Source: 2-12-FULL-65-11 sp049679965
Lineage (GTDB): Bacteria > Acidobacteriota > Vicinamibacteria > Vicinamibacterales > CAVVIG01
DNA: 33,302 nucleotides
Direction: 5' to 3'
Assembly: GCA_049679965.1 (NCBI GenBank)
Contig: JBAUGX010000167.1
Coordinates: 1 to 33,302 of the forward strand
In this document: positions 23,996 to 30,023 of the stretch, one piece after another
Position numbering within the stretch: the first letter of the stretch is position 1
Layout of the letters: every line of letters begins with the position of its first letter
Translations under genes and position numbers: made by a program
The notes under the pieces: generated by a model
What the model was told of the DNA's origin: nothing
Database searches by the model: none
Seen by the model: the letters and a program-made list of their open reading frames with translations, nothing else

Positions 23996-24922
23996 TGAAG
24001 TTCGCCGTGCGAACTCCTTCATCGGCGGCCGCGCGTAGTGATGCTCGATGGCGGCGACGTCGAGATCCATCGTGTCCAGATCGGCAATTGTCAGCAGCGG
24101 AAACGGCGAGAGCGCCGCGACGTCGACCGTCTTGAGGTACGCCCCGCAGCTGGCGCACAGCTCGAGGCGGCGATCTTTCCGCTCCTGGTCGGGAGCAGCC
24201 GTGACGAACGGTTCCCCGCTCGTGCCGCAGTACACACACGCGTAGGTCAAGAGCTCCCAGCCGGCCGCGCAGAACGAACACCGCAGGATGCGATGGCTGG
24301 CGACCACTTCGGCGAGCGCGGGCCACGATCCGCACGCGGGGCAGTAGCCATGAGGCCACGCCTGAAGCGCATCGGCCAGGGGTCCGGCCGGCGCGCCCGT
24401 GAACAGTGCCTTCTGGAGCGCGTGGGCGACAGGTCCCACGGCGAGTTCCCCGACCAGCCAGAGGAGATCGGGCGCGAGGCCTCGATGCACCGCGCCCTCG
24501 CGAATGGCGTGCTGATTGCGCGCGAGCGACGCGGTGAGCAGTGAGCCGGCGTCCATGGATCCGTCGGCAATCGCGGCCTTGATGTGCGCGGCCGCCTCGC
24601 CGGCCCCGCCCGCGGCGAGCTCGTCGCACACGCGGAGGAGAGACGCCTGAAGGGCCGCCACGGGCAGAGGAATCGGCTCGCCCGCGAGCGCCGGCACGCC
24701 CCGCGCCAGCTTGGCCGCCAGGTACTTCGGCGGCAGCGACAAGCGAGGGGGCCGGCCGCGCTCGATGGTGTGGGCCAGGTCGACAACGATCGCGAGCAGC
24801 CGGCGCTGCAGCTCGATGGCCGGCCCGAGATCGGGTCGATGGGCGAGCACGGCGTCTGCCCGCGTCTCGGCCGACTCGAGAAGCGCCTCCCGGGATGGCC
24901 AGTCGGCGGCGACATACGGCAT
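23993..24922 (-). CDS. fdhE: Formate dehydrogenase accessory protein FdhE
   Basis: FdhE is a rubredoxin-like cytoplasmic protein needed for maturation of Tat-exported formate dehydrogenases. The 309-residue protein shows the four CxxC motifs of the family: CPACGSWP, CSFC, CVYC and CASCGAYLKTVD in the C-terminal half, with RRLELCASC and the DLDTMDLD tail also typical. ATG 24922 is chosen; it diverges from erpA. No formate dehydrogenase gene is next to it, so it is an orphan here, although a Tat-motif remnant lies 330 bp beyond its stop. Its TAA stop is formed by a repeat array. Confidence 0.9.
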   Translation of the reverse strand: MPYVAADWPSREALLESAETRADAVLAHRPDLGPAIELQRRLLAIVVDLAHTIERGRPPRLSLPPKYLAAKLARGVPALAGEPIPLPVAALQASLLRVCDELAAGGAGEAAAHIKAAIADGSMDAGSLLTASLARNQHAIREGAVHRGLAPDLLWLVGELAVGPVAHALQKALFTGAPAGPLADALQAWPHGYCPACGSWPALAEVVASHRILRCSFCAAGWELLTYACVYCGTSGEPFVTAAPDQERKDRRLELCASCGAYLKTVDVAALSPFPLLTIADLDTMDLDVAAIEHHYARPPMKEFARRTS

Positions 24923-24988
24923 AGTGTTGCAGCGGCTGATGTTAGTGCCGGGTGTGACCAGGGTGCGAAACCGGCCGCCCAGTATACC

Positions 24989-25010
24989 AACCGCGGTTCG
25001 CTGTTATAAT
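24989..25010 (+). promoter_or_regulatory. erpA promoter with a palindrome between -35 and -10
   Basis: TATAAT at 25005-25010 is followed by a leader of about 28 bases and AGGAGAG before ATG 25046. A perfect 10-bp palindrome, AACCGCGGTT (24989-24998), sits in the spacer just upstream, where a repressor would block polymerase. The -35 is not recognisable. The cognate regulator is unknown. Confidence 0.5.
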
Positions 25011-25045
25011 GGACGCCGTTCCAACGAGACCCAGGAGAGATATCC

Positions 25046-25375
25046 ATGATCAACGTATCCGAAACGGCCGCAGCGAAAATCAGCGAGCTGCTGGTCGAAG
25101 AGAATAAGCCCGGCAGCGGCCTGCGCGTGTTCGTCCAGGGTGGCGGGTGCTCGGGGTTCCAGTACGGCCTGATGATCGAAGAGAACGGCCAGGGCGCGGC
25201 CGACCAGGTGTTCGAGTCGCACGGCGTCAAGCTGTTTGTCGACCCGATCAGCATTCGCTACCTGGACCATGCCGAAGTGGATTTCGTCGACACCATGACC
25301 GGCGGCGGCTTCACGATCAAGAATCCGAACGCGAAGTCCACCTGCGGCTGCGGTCAATCCTTTTCTGTCGAGTAG
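25046..25375 (+). CDS. erpA: A-type iron-sulfur cluster carrier (ErpA/IscA family)
   Basis: Receives and delivers Fe-S clusters to target apoproteins. The 109-residue protein has the three invariant cysteines: Cys35 in GGGCSGFQYG, and Cys100 and Cys102 in NPNAKSTCGCGQSF. GFQYG and the STCGCGxSF ending resemble ErpA more than IscA, but the split is not certain. ATG 25046 follows AGGAGAG at normal spacing. It lies alone on its transcript start, with an inverted heptamer hairpin 12 bp after its stop. Likely clients in view include the class I fumarase. Confidence 0.93.
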   Translation: MINVSETAAAKISELLVEENKPGSGLRVFVQGGGCSGFQYGLMIEENGQGAADQVFESHGVKLFVDPISIRYLDHAEVDFVDTMTGGGFTIKNPNAKSTCGCGQSFSVE

Positions 25376-25386
25376 CCTGTGCCGGT

Positions 25387-25450
25387 AAGTTTGAAGTCTC
25401 AGGTCTGAAGTCTGACGACTTGAGACTTCAAGCTTGAGACTTCAGACTTT
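25387..25450. repeat. Inverted heptamer array, long hairpin between erpA and the Fur-ferritin gene
   Basis: Eight heptamers in one phase from 25393 to 25448: GAAGTCT, CAGGTCT, GAAGTCT, GACGACT, TGAGACT, TCAAGCT, TGAGACT, TCAGACT. Orientation flips in the middle, so the 27-base arms 25387-25413 and 25423-25449 pair with about four mismatches around a 9-base loop. It ends 10 bp before the GTG start of the next gene and could act as a partial terminator or as a processing site. Confidence 0.85.
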
Positions 25451-25459
25451 CACGGTTCT

Positions 25460-26437
25460 GTGGATTCTCCTCTTCCCGACCTCTCCAATCTGCGTCCCGT
25501 CGGCGGCAAGCGCTCGAGCAAGCGCGACCGCATTCTGAACCTGTTCCTGCGCCAGGAAGGGCATCTGAGCGCGGACGACTTGTTCGACCTGGTACGCCGT
25601 GTCGATCCCGGCATCGGCCGCGCCACCGTCTACCGCACGCTGCAGTGGTTGGTCGAGGCGGGCATCGCGCGCAAGGTCGATTTCGGCGAGGGGCGCTCGC
25701 GGTTCGAGCCGGCACACCGGCATCCCCGGCACTTCCATCTGATCTGCACCAAGTGCCACCAGTCCTCTGAGTTTCTGAGTTCCGACGTCGAATCGCTGAT
25801 GGAAGAAGTAGCGGCCTCCCGCGGCTTCACCGCCACGCAGGCCGTCGTCCAGATCTACGGCACGTGCGAGGACTGCCGGACCGGGCGCAAGACGCCGCCG
25901 GTGGACGGCGCGACCACCAAGCTGGTGTTCGCGCGCGACGCGCTCCGCATGGCGATTGCGACCGAGCGGAGCGGGCTCGAGTTCTACACGCGAGCGGCGA
26001 CCATCGCCGGCGATCCGCGCGGACGCTCGGTGTTCAAGAAGCTGGCGGAGGAAGAGCGTCACCACCTCAGCCAGCTCGAGCAGCGCTACCGCGATCTGGC
26101 GGCCAAGGATCCGCAGCTCGACACGCGCCCGACGTTTCTGTTCTTCAAGGGCGCCGCCAGCGGCCTCTTCGATGCCGGCGTCGAGCGGCTGCGCCGCGGT
26201 GTCAACGACGAGCAGGCGCTGCTCATCGGCATCAAGTGCGAGCGCGGCTCGCATCAGTTCTTCAAGCGCTACGGCGAGCGGTTCGAGGAGTCGGAGGGCC
26301 GGCAGGTGTTCCTCGAGTTTGCCGACGAAGAGCGGGCCCACCTGGATCTGCTGATCCGGGAGTACCGCTCGTTGCGCCAGCGCCGCGGCCGCAAGCGGAC
26401 ACGTCGGAGCGTCGGCGCCGCCAAGCTCGCCCATTGA
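25460..26437 (+). CDS. Fur-family repressor fused to a ferritin-like diiron domain
   Basis: A 325-residue two-domain protein. Residues about 20-140 are a Fur regulator: winged helix with GRATVYRTLQWLVEAG (53-68), metal-site histidines in HRHPRHFH (86-93), and structural zinc cysteines Cys96/Cys99 and Cys136/Cys139. Residues about 155-305 are a four-helix ferritin/rubrerythrin-like domain with two sets of diiron ligands: Glu169, Glu199 and His202 (EERHH), then Glu261, Glu291 and His294 (EERAH). A basic tail (about 304-317) follows. No rubredoxin domain is seen. The chain could couple iron or peroxide sensing at the diiron site to DNA binding; that is inference. GTG 25460 is the start and the next gene overlaps its stop. 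Confidence 0.9.
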   Translation: MDSPLPDLSNLRPVGGKRSSKRDRILNLFLRQEGHLSADDLFDLVRRVDPGIGRATVYRTLQWLVEAGIARKVDFGEGRSRFEPAHRHPRHFHLICTKCHQSSEFLSSDVESLMEEVAASRGFTATQAVVQIYGTCEDCRTGRKTPPVDGATTKLVFARDALRMAIATERSGLEFYTRAATIAGDPRGRSVFKKLAEEERHHLSQLEQRYRDLAAKDPQLDTRPTFLFFKGAASGLFDAGVERLRRGVNDEQALLIGIKCERGSHQFFKRYGERFEESEGRQVFLEFADEERAHLDLLIREYRSLRQRRGRKRTRRSVGAAKLAH

Positions 26438-27273
26438 TCGATCTTCATACCCACACCACGCAGTCCGACGGCCGGTGCACCCCGCAGGAACTGGTCGCGC
26501 GCGCCGTCGCGGCCGGCGTCACCGTCCTCTCCGTCACCGATCACGACACGGTGGCCGCGTGCGGGGAGGTGGCCGCCAGCTGCGCCGCCGCACACGTCGA
26601 GTTCGTCCCCGGCATCGAGATCACGGCGGTCCGCGGAGGCGGTGATGTGCATGTACTCGGGTACTTCGTCGACGTGGCCTCGCCCGCCCTCCACACGTTT
26701 CTGACCGAGCAACGGAGCCGGCGGGTCGATCGGGTGCGCCAGATTCTCGACCGGCTGAAGACGATCGGCATCAATCTCGATGTCGATGCGATCGTCCGGC
26801 CCGCGGTCGACGACCCACGACGAGCGGCGGGCCGGCCGTGGATCGCGCGGGCACTGGTGGCGGCCGGACACGTGGCAACCACCGACGAGGCGTTCGAGCG
26901 ATGGCTCGGCCGCGGCCGGCCGGCCTTTGTGCCGCGTCGTGGCGCACCGCCCGAAGAAGTGGTGGCGCGCATCCACGATGCGCGGGGCATTGCCTCGCTC
27001 GCGCATCCCGCGCTCATCGGCGACGATGGCTGGATCCCTACGCTGGTGCGGGCGGGCCTCGATGCGATCGAGGCGTACCACAGCAAGCACGACGTCGAGG
27101 CGACGGGGCGGTATTTGGCCATGGCCGCCGCGCTTGGCGTCGCCGTCTCCGGCGGCTCCGATTTCCATGGCGACCAGGCCCACGGCGCGTTGGCGCCAGG
27201 CAGCGTGTCGCTGCCGCGCGAGGAGTACGACCGGCTGGTCCGGCTGAAGCCGGACCCCACGAAGGAGGCTTGA
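26434..27273 (+). CDS. PHP domain metal-dependent phosphoesterase (RNase AM/YciV-like)
   Basis: A 279-residue PHP enzyme; relatives hydrolyse 3',5'-bisphosphonucleotides or trim RNA 5' ends. Metal-binding motifs appear in order: DLHTHTTQSDG at residues 3-13, VTDHDT, GIEITA, HVLGY, SLAHP, AYHSKH and GGSDFHG. The start is TTG 26434, overlapping the Fur-ferritin stop as TTGA; this gives the canonical N-terminus MIDLHTHT, whereas a longer upstream frame merely shadows the Fur gene. The last residues, RLVRLKPDPTKEA, are encoded by a REP-like hairpin, so the natural C-terminus may have been extended by that repeat. Confidence 0.92.
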   Translation: MIDLHTHTTQSDGRCTPQELVARAVAAGVTVLSVTDHDTVAACGEVAASCAAAHVEFVPGIEITAVRGGGDVHVLGYFVDVASPALHTFLTEQRSRRVDRVRQILDRLKTIGINLDVDAIVRPAVDDPRRAAGRPWIARALVAAGHVATTDEAFERWLGRGRPAFVPRRGAPPEEVVARIHDARGIASLAHPALIGDDGWIPTLVRAGLDAIEAYHSKHDVEATGRYLAMAAALGVAVSGGSDFHGDQAHGALAPGSVSLPREEYDRLVRLKPDPTKEA

Positions 27274-27318
27274 CGTTTCGTGGCCTGATGTGTCGTGGGG
27301 TCCGCCTTCAGGCGGACC
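27237..27318. repeat. BIME-like pair of inverted REP hairpins
   Basis: Two hairpins face each other: GGTCCGGC-TGAA-GCCGGACC (27237-27256) and GGTCCGCC-TTCA-GGCGGACC (27299-27318). The inner flanks, GGACCCCACGA (27252-27262) and TCGTGGGGTCC (27293-27303), are perfect inverse complements, so the whole 82 bp can form a cruciform. The first copy encodes the end of the PHP protein (VRLKPDP). A related single copy lies at 19004. Confidence 0.85.
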
Positions 27319-27334
27319 TTTGCTGCGGTTGGTC

Positions 27335-27340
27335 TATCAT
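27335..27340 (+). promoter_or_regulatory. Putative -10 immediately before the small membrane protein gene
   Basis: TATCAT ends 6 bp before GTG 27347 with GACCCC between, closely resembling the fumarase promoter (TATACT, then GACCCGTC, then ATG). No Shine-Dalgarno sequence is seen, so a leaderless message is likely if this is used. Confidence 0.4.
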
Positions 27341-27346
27341 GACCCC

Positions 27347-27808
27347 GTGGCTCAAGCGCTTCTAACCTCCGTCGCCGTCGCCCTCATCGGCCTCGTCAGC
27401 ACCGCCGTATTCGGCATCAGCGGAACCGACGTCGCGCGCCACATTTCGTTCGGGATCTTTTCGACGCTCGTGACGCTGCTCGCGCACTCGATGATGATGT
27501 TCTATCTCATCGGCAAGGGGAAGGCGGTCAAGGACGCGATGAAGGAGGGCGGCCTGTCGGGCGATCACTACCGCCGGATCGCGGCCGCGCGGAAGCCGGT
27601 CTTTTCCATCGGCACGCTGGCCATGGCGGTGACGATGGTGGCGGCGATCATGGGCGCGAGCGTCGACACCGGCGTCCTGCCGCCGATGGTGCACGCGACG
27701 ATCGCGTACGGCGCGATTGCCTGCAACCTCGCGGCGCTGAAAGTCGAGGTCGCCGCCCTCACCGCGTCCTCTCGAATCGTCGACGAGGTCAACCGGCTGC
27801 TCGCGTAA
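27347..27808 (+). CDS. Small integral membrane protein of unknown function
   Basis: A 153-residue protein with about four hydrophobic segments: 2-24, 33-54, 85-105 and 115-135. Between segments 2 and 3 is a charged loop, GKGKAVKDAMKEGG followed by HYRRIAAARK. I do not recognise a family. Start is GTG 27347; a TTG at 27329 is an alternative, and a longer frame upstream runs into the BIME repeat and is rejected. It is followed 15 bp later by a HAD phosphatase gene, so the two are probably co-transcribed. Confidence 0.7.
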   Translation: MAQALLTSVAVALIGLVSTAVFGISGTDVARHISFGIFSTLVTLLAHSMMMFYLIGKGKAVKDAMKEGGLSGDHYRRIAAARKPVFSIGTLAMAVTMVAAIMGASVDTGVLPPMVHATIAYGAIACNLAALKVEVAALTASSRIVDEVNRLLA

Positions 27809-27823
27809 GAGAGGCGCCGAGAG

Positions 27824-28513
27824 TTGAAAGTCGTCCTCTTCGACATCGACGGCACCCTGGTGCTGACGGGCCGCGCCGGGCTCCGCGCCTTCCTCAGTGC
27901 GTTCGGCGAGCTGTTCGGCATCACCCATCCGCGCGAGACCTTCTCGATGGCCGGTCGCACCGACCCCTGGGTGCTGGCCGAACTGGCCGCCGCCAACGGT
28001 GTGCCGGCCGACGCACCCGAGCTGTCCCGGTTTCGTGACGTCTACCTGAAGCACCTCGACGTCGAGATCGAAAAGCCCGGTCCGCGGAAGGGCCTCATGC
28101 CCGGCGTCCGGCCGTTGCTCGACACGCTCGCGGCTCGGGATGATGTGCACCTGGCGCTGCTGACCGGCAACTACCAGCGAGCGGCGCAACTCAAACTCGA
28201 GTACTTTGATTTGTGGCGCTACTTTCGAGGCGGCGCCTTCGGCGACGCGGCCGTCGATCGAAACACGCTCGTGCCCGTTGCGGTGGCGTCGGTGGCCGCG
28301 GCGGGTGGACCGGCGATTGCTCCCGCCGACGCCGTCGTGGTTGGAGACACGCCGCTCGACGTGGCCTGCGCCCGGACGGTTGGCGCGCGTGCGGTCGCCG
28401 TGGCGACGGGCAGCTACGACGTGGCATCGCTCGGCGCCTCGGGCGCCGATGTGGTCCTGGCAGACCTCAGCGACATCGAGGCGGCGCTGCGCGCACTAGG
28501 AATTGCAGATTGA
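27824..28513 (+). CDS. HAD superfamily phosphatase, phosphoglycolate phosphatase-like
   Basis: A 229-residue HAD hydrolase with motif I LFDIDGTLV, motif II LLTGN, and motif IV VVGDTPLDVACA. The helical cap after motif I (ARSG-like TGRAGLRAFLSAFGELFG) resembles phosphoglycolate phosphatases and beta-phosphoglucomutases; substrate not determinable. The start is a TTG at 27824 after GAGAGG, directly giving KVVLFDIDGTL; no ATG or GTG is available nearby. The final codons, LGIAD and the TGA, are part of a heptamer array. Confidence 0.88.
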   Translation: MKVVLFDIDGTLVLTGRAGLRAFLSAFGELFGITHPRETFSMAGRTDPWVLAELAAANGVPADAPELSRFRDVYLKHLDVEIEKPGPRKGLMPGVRPLLDTLAARDDVHLALLTGNYQRAAQLKLEYFDLWRYFRGGAFGDAAVDRNTLVPVAVASVAAAGGPAIAPADAVVVGDTPLDVACARTVGARAVAVATGSYDVASLGASGADVVLADLSDIEAALRALGIAD

Positions 28514-28529
28514 AGATTGCAGATTGAAG
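28502..28529 (+). repeat. ATTGCAG/ATTGAAG heptamer array at the HAD gene end
   Basis: Exactly two copies of a 14-bp unit, ATTGCAG plus ATTGAAG. The first ATTGAAG contains the HAD stop codon TGA. A different unit from the AAGTCT arrays but with the same 7-bp period and placement. Confidence 0.8.
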
Positions 28530-28537
28530 ACGCGCGG

Positions 28538-28744
28538 CTAGTTGTCGATCAGCCTGACGTCGCCGGCCCTGGGGCCCTTGGGGGATTCCTCGACCGTAAA
28601 CTCCACCCGCTGGCCCTCGCGCAGCAGTTCGAAGACGGACTGACGGACCGCGCTGCGGTGGAAGAAGTGCTCGGTGCCGCCTTCGTCGCGGATGAATCCG
28701 AAGCCCTTGTCGATGAGGAGTCGAGCGATGATTCCGGTTGGCAT
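28538..28744 (-). CDS. Cold-shock domain protein
   Basis: A 68-residue single-stranded nucleic-acid-binding protein of the CspA family, acting as an RNA chaperone. RNP1 is KGFGFI (13-18) and RNP2 is HFFHRSAV (26-33), followed by the GQRVEF block. The N-terminal MPTGIIARLLIDKG departs from the usual GTVKWFN, so it is a divergent member. ATG 28744 is chosen. A good sigma-70-type promoter (TTGACT, 17 bp, TAGACT) lies just upstream, giving an independent transcript with a leader of about 18 bases. Confidence 0.92.
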   Translation of the reverse strand: MPTGIIARLLIDKGFGFIRDEGGTEHFFHRSAVRQSVFELLREGQRVEFTVEESPKGPRAGDVRLIDN

Positions 28745-29034
28745 ACGCGGACTTGGGAAATTTGCGCCAGTCTAGGCAGTTCGCAGGCGGAAGTCAAGCG
28801 ATGGTCGGCCTTTAGCGGCATTGAGGACGGCGCGGATACCTGCCAGGTCTCGACGTCGTCCTCGTCCTCGTCCTCATCCTCGTCCTCGTCCTCGTCTTCA
28901 TTCTCGTCGTCAGCGTCCTCGTCGCTGCGCTTCTTGTCCTCTTCGTCCTCGTCCTCGTCCTCGTCGTTTTCGTCGAGATCGTCATCAAGATGGAAGCACG
29001 CCACGCGAGCGCGACAACCGACGTCGTTGGTCAT
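28549..29034 (-). CDS. Acidic low-complexity ORF, doubtful gene
   Basis: Its ATG (29034) overlaps the stop of the zinc-ribbon gene as ATGA, the coupling signal used by real gene pairs in this window. After HLDDDLDEN it encodes about 45 residues almost entirely of Asp and Glu, from a TCCTCG-type microsatellite. Beyond the acidic tract (about residue 60) the sequence looks non-coding, crosses the cold-shock promoter and overlaps the whole cold-shock gene in another frame. Either the gene is real but shorter, with a frameshift in the repeat, or only the start is translated. No known domain. Confidence 0.3.
   Translation of the reverse strand: MTNDVGCRARVACFHLDDDLDENDEDEDEDEEDKKRSDEDADDENEDEDEDEDEDEDEDDVETWQVSAPSSMPLKADHRLTSACELPRLAQISQVRVCQPESSLDSSSTRASDSSATKAAPSTSSTAARSVSPSSNCCARASGWSLRSRNPPRAPGPATSG
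28769..28797 (-). promoter_or_regulatory. Sigma-70-type promoter of the cold-shock gene
   Basis: On the minus strand TTGACT (28797-28792), a 17-bp spacer and TAGACT (28774-28769) form the best-looking promoter in the window. The predicted start is near 28762, 18 bases before ATG 28744. Confidence 0.65.
28848..28990. repeat. TCCTCG microsatellite
   Basis: An interrupted run of TCCTCG and TCGTCC hexamers, densest at 28857-28900 and 28938-28970. On the minus strand it reads as GAG/GAC codons. Such tracts are prone to slippage; three-base units would keep frame, but single-base errors at interruptions would not. Confidence 0.85.
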
Positions 29035-29222
29035 GACACGGGTTCAGTGGCCGGCTTGGCCTTCTCGCGGTTCGGCGGCGGGTAGGTGGACCAGAAGTGC
29101 CGCCCGCAGCTGTTGCAGACCCAGAACTGATCGGGCCGCCACGGCATGCCCGGCCCAGGATCGCGCATTTCCATCTGGGCGCCGCAGCGCTGACACCGGA
29201 TCTGAAGCTCGACATCGGCCAT
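29031..29222 (-). CDS. Small zinc-ribbon protein
   Basis: A 63-residue protein with two CxxC knuckles: Cys10/Cys13 in IRCQRCGAQ and Cys36/Cys39 in WVCNSCGRHFW, spaced as in a single zinc ribbon. Function unknown; it could bind nucleic acid or act as a protein partner. ATG 29222 is preceded at 7 bp by TAGAAT, a possible -10 giving a leaderless message. Its stop overlaps the start of the acidic ORF. It diverges from the nucleotidyltransferase gene. Confidence 0.75.
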   Translation of the reverse strand: MADVELQIRCQRCGAQMEMRDPGPGMPWRPDQFWVCNSCGRHFWSTYPPPNREKAKPATEPVS

Positions 29223-29229
29223 GCTCGCG

Positions 29230-29235
29230 ATTCTA
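29230..29235 (-). promoter_or_regulatory. Putative -10 immediately before the zinc-ribbon gene
   Basis: TAGAAT on the minus strand ends 7 bp before ATG 29222. The same hexamer lies before ileS. No Shine-Dalgarno sequence is present between it and the start codon. Confidence 0.35.
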
Positions 29236-29286
29236 GCTCATGGAACGGCCGGGCGGGTCTAATCTAGTCGGCACTGTGGAACCCTG

Positions 29287-29904
29287 ATGATTCCAGCGAT
29301 TGTCCTTGCAGCCGGCATGTCGACGCGGATGGGCCGGCCGAAAGCCAACCTGCCTCTCGATCCGAACCGCGCACCAGCTGAAGGCGGCGAGACGTTCCTC
29401 ACACGAATCGTGCGGACGCTCCTCGAGGCCGGCATCGACGATGTCGTGGTCGTGGTCGGGCATGAGGCCGAGGCGGTGGCCGCCACCTTCGCCGGTAGCG
29501 GGCTGCCCGCGAGATTCGTGGAAAACGCCGACTACCAGGCCGGGCAACTGTCATCGCTGCTGGCAGGTCTTCGCGTGGTCGATCGTCCGGGGGTCGAAGC
29601 GACGCTGATGACGCTCGTGGATGTGCCGTTCTTCCGAGTGGCGACGGTGCAGGCGGTGGTCGATCGGTACCGTCAGACGCACGCTCCAATCGTACGGCCG
29701 ACGCGTGGCAGCGAACACGGTCACCCGATGCTCATCGATCGGTCGCTCTTTGACGCCGTGCGACACGCGGATCCTCAGGCTGGCGCGAAACCCATCGTGC
29801 GAGCGCATGCGACCCGCGAAGGCGATATCGAAATCGACGATGCGGGAGCATTTGCAGATATCGATACGCCTTCCGATTACGAGGAGGGTCTGAAGACACT
29901 CTAA
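29287..29904 (+). CDS. MobA/MocA-like nucleotidyltransferase
   Basis: A 205-residue NTP-transferase domain protein. The N-terminus IVLAAGMSTRMGRPKANLPL is the nucleotide-binding signature LAAGxSxRMGxPK of the MobA/MocA group, which attach CMP or GMP to molybdopterin. VVVVVGHEAEAV, NADYQAGQLSSL and the TLVDVPF block (metal-binding Asp) fit MocA, the CTP:molybdopterin cytidylyltransferase. FDIDTPSDY-like FADIDTPSDYEEG ends the domain. Other sugar or alditol nucleotidyltransferases share the fold. moaD and moaE in this window make a molybdopterin role plausible. ATG 29287 follows GTGGAA at 5 bp. Confidence 0.85.
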   Translation: MIPAIVLAAGMSTRMGRPKANLPLDPNRAPAEGGETFLTRIVRTLLEAGIDDVVVVVGHEAEAVAATFAGSGLPARFVENADYQAGQLSSLLAGLRVVDRPGVEATLMTLVDVPFFRVATVQAVVDRYRQTHAPIVRPTRGSEHGHPMLIDRSLFDAVRHADPQAGAKPIVRAHATREGDIEIDDAGAFADIDTPSDYEEGLKTL

Positions 29905-30023
29905 TTACGATTTCGTACGAAGGATTCCCATATTGGTGGGTCCGGGGGAGGGGAGTAGGACACGCTTACGAGAAGGGCTGCGGCACATCGTTTGCCTCGT
30001 GGATGGCCGGGGGGGCAAGCATC

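Noticed and set aside
24247..25254. 335-codon open frame on the minus strand
   Set aside because: Shadows fdhE and erpA in other frames; low-complexity Arg/Ser/Pro content.
25864..26433. N-terminal extension of the PHP protein
   Set aside because: It overlaps the Fur-ferritin gene in another frame. TTG 26434 gives the canonical PHP N-terminus.
29912..29921. TTCGTACGAA palindrome after the nucleotidyltransferase gene
   Set aside because: Only 10 bp, no associated promoter or second copy seen; too weak to call a site.
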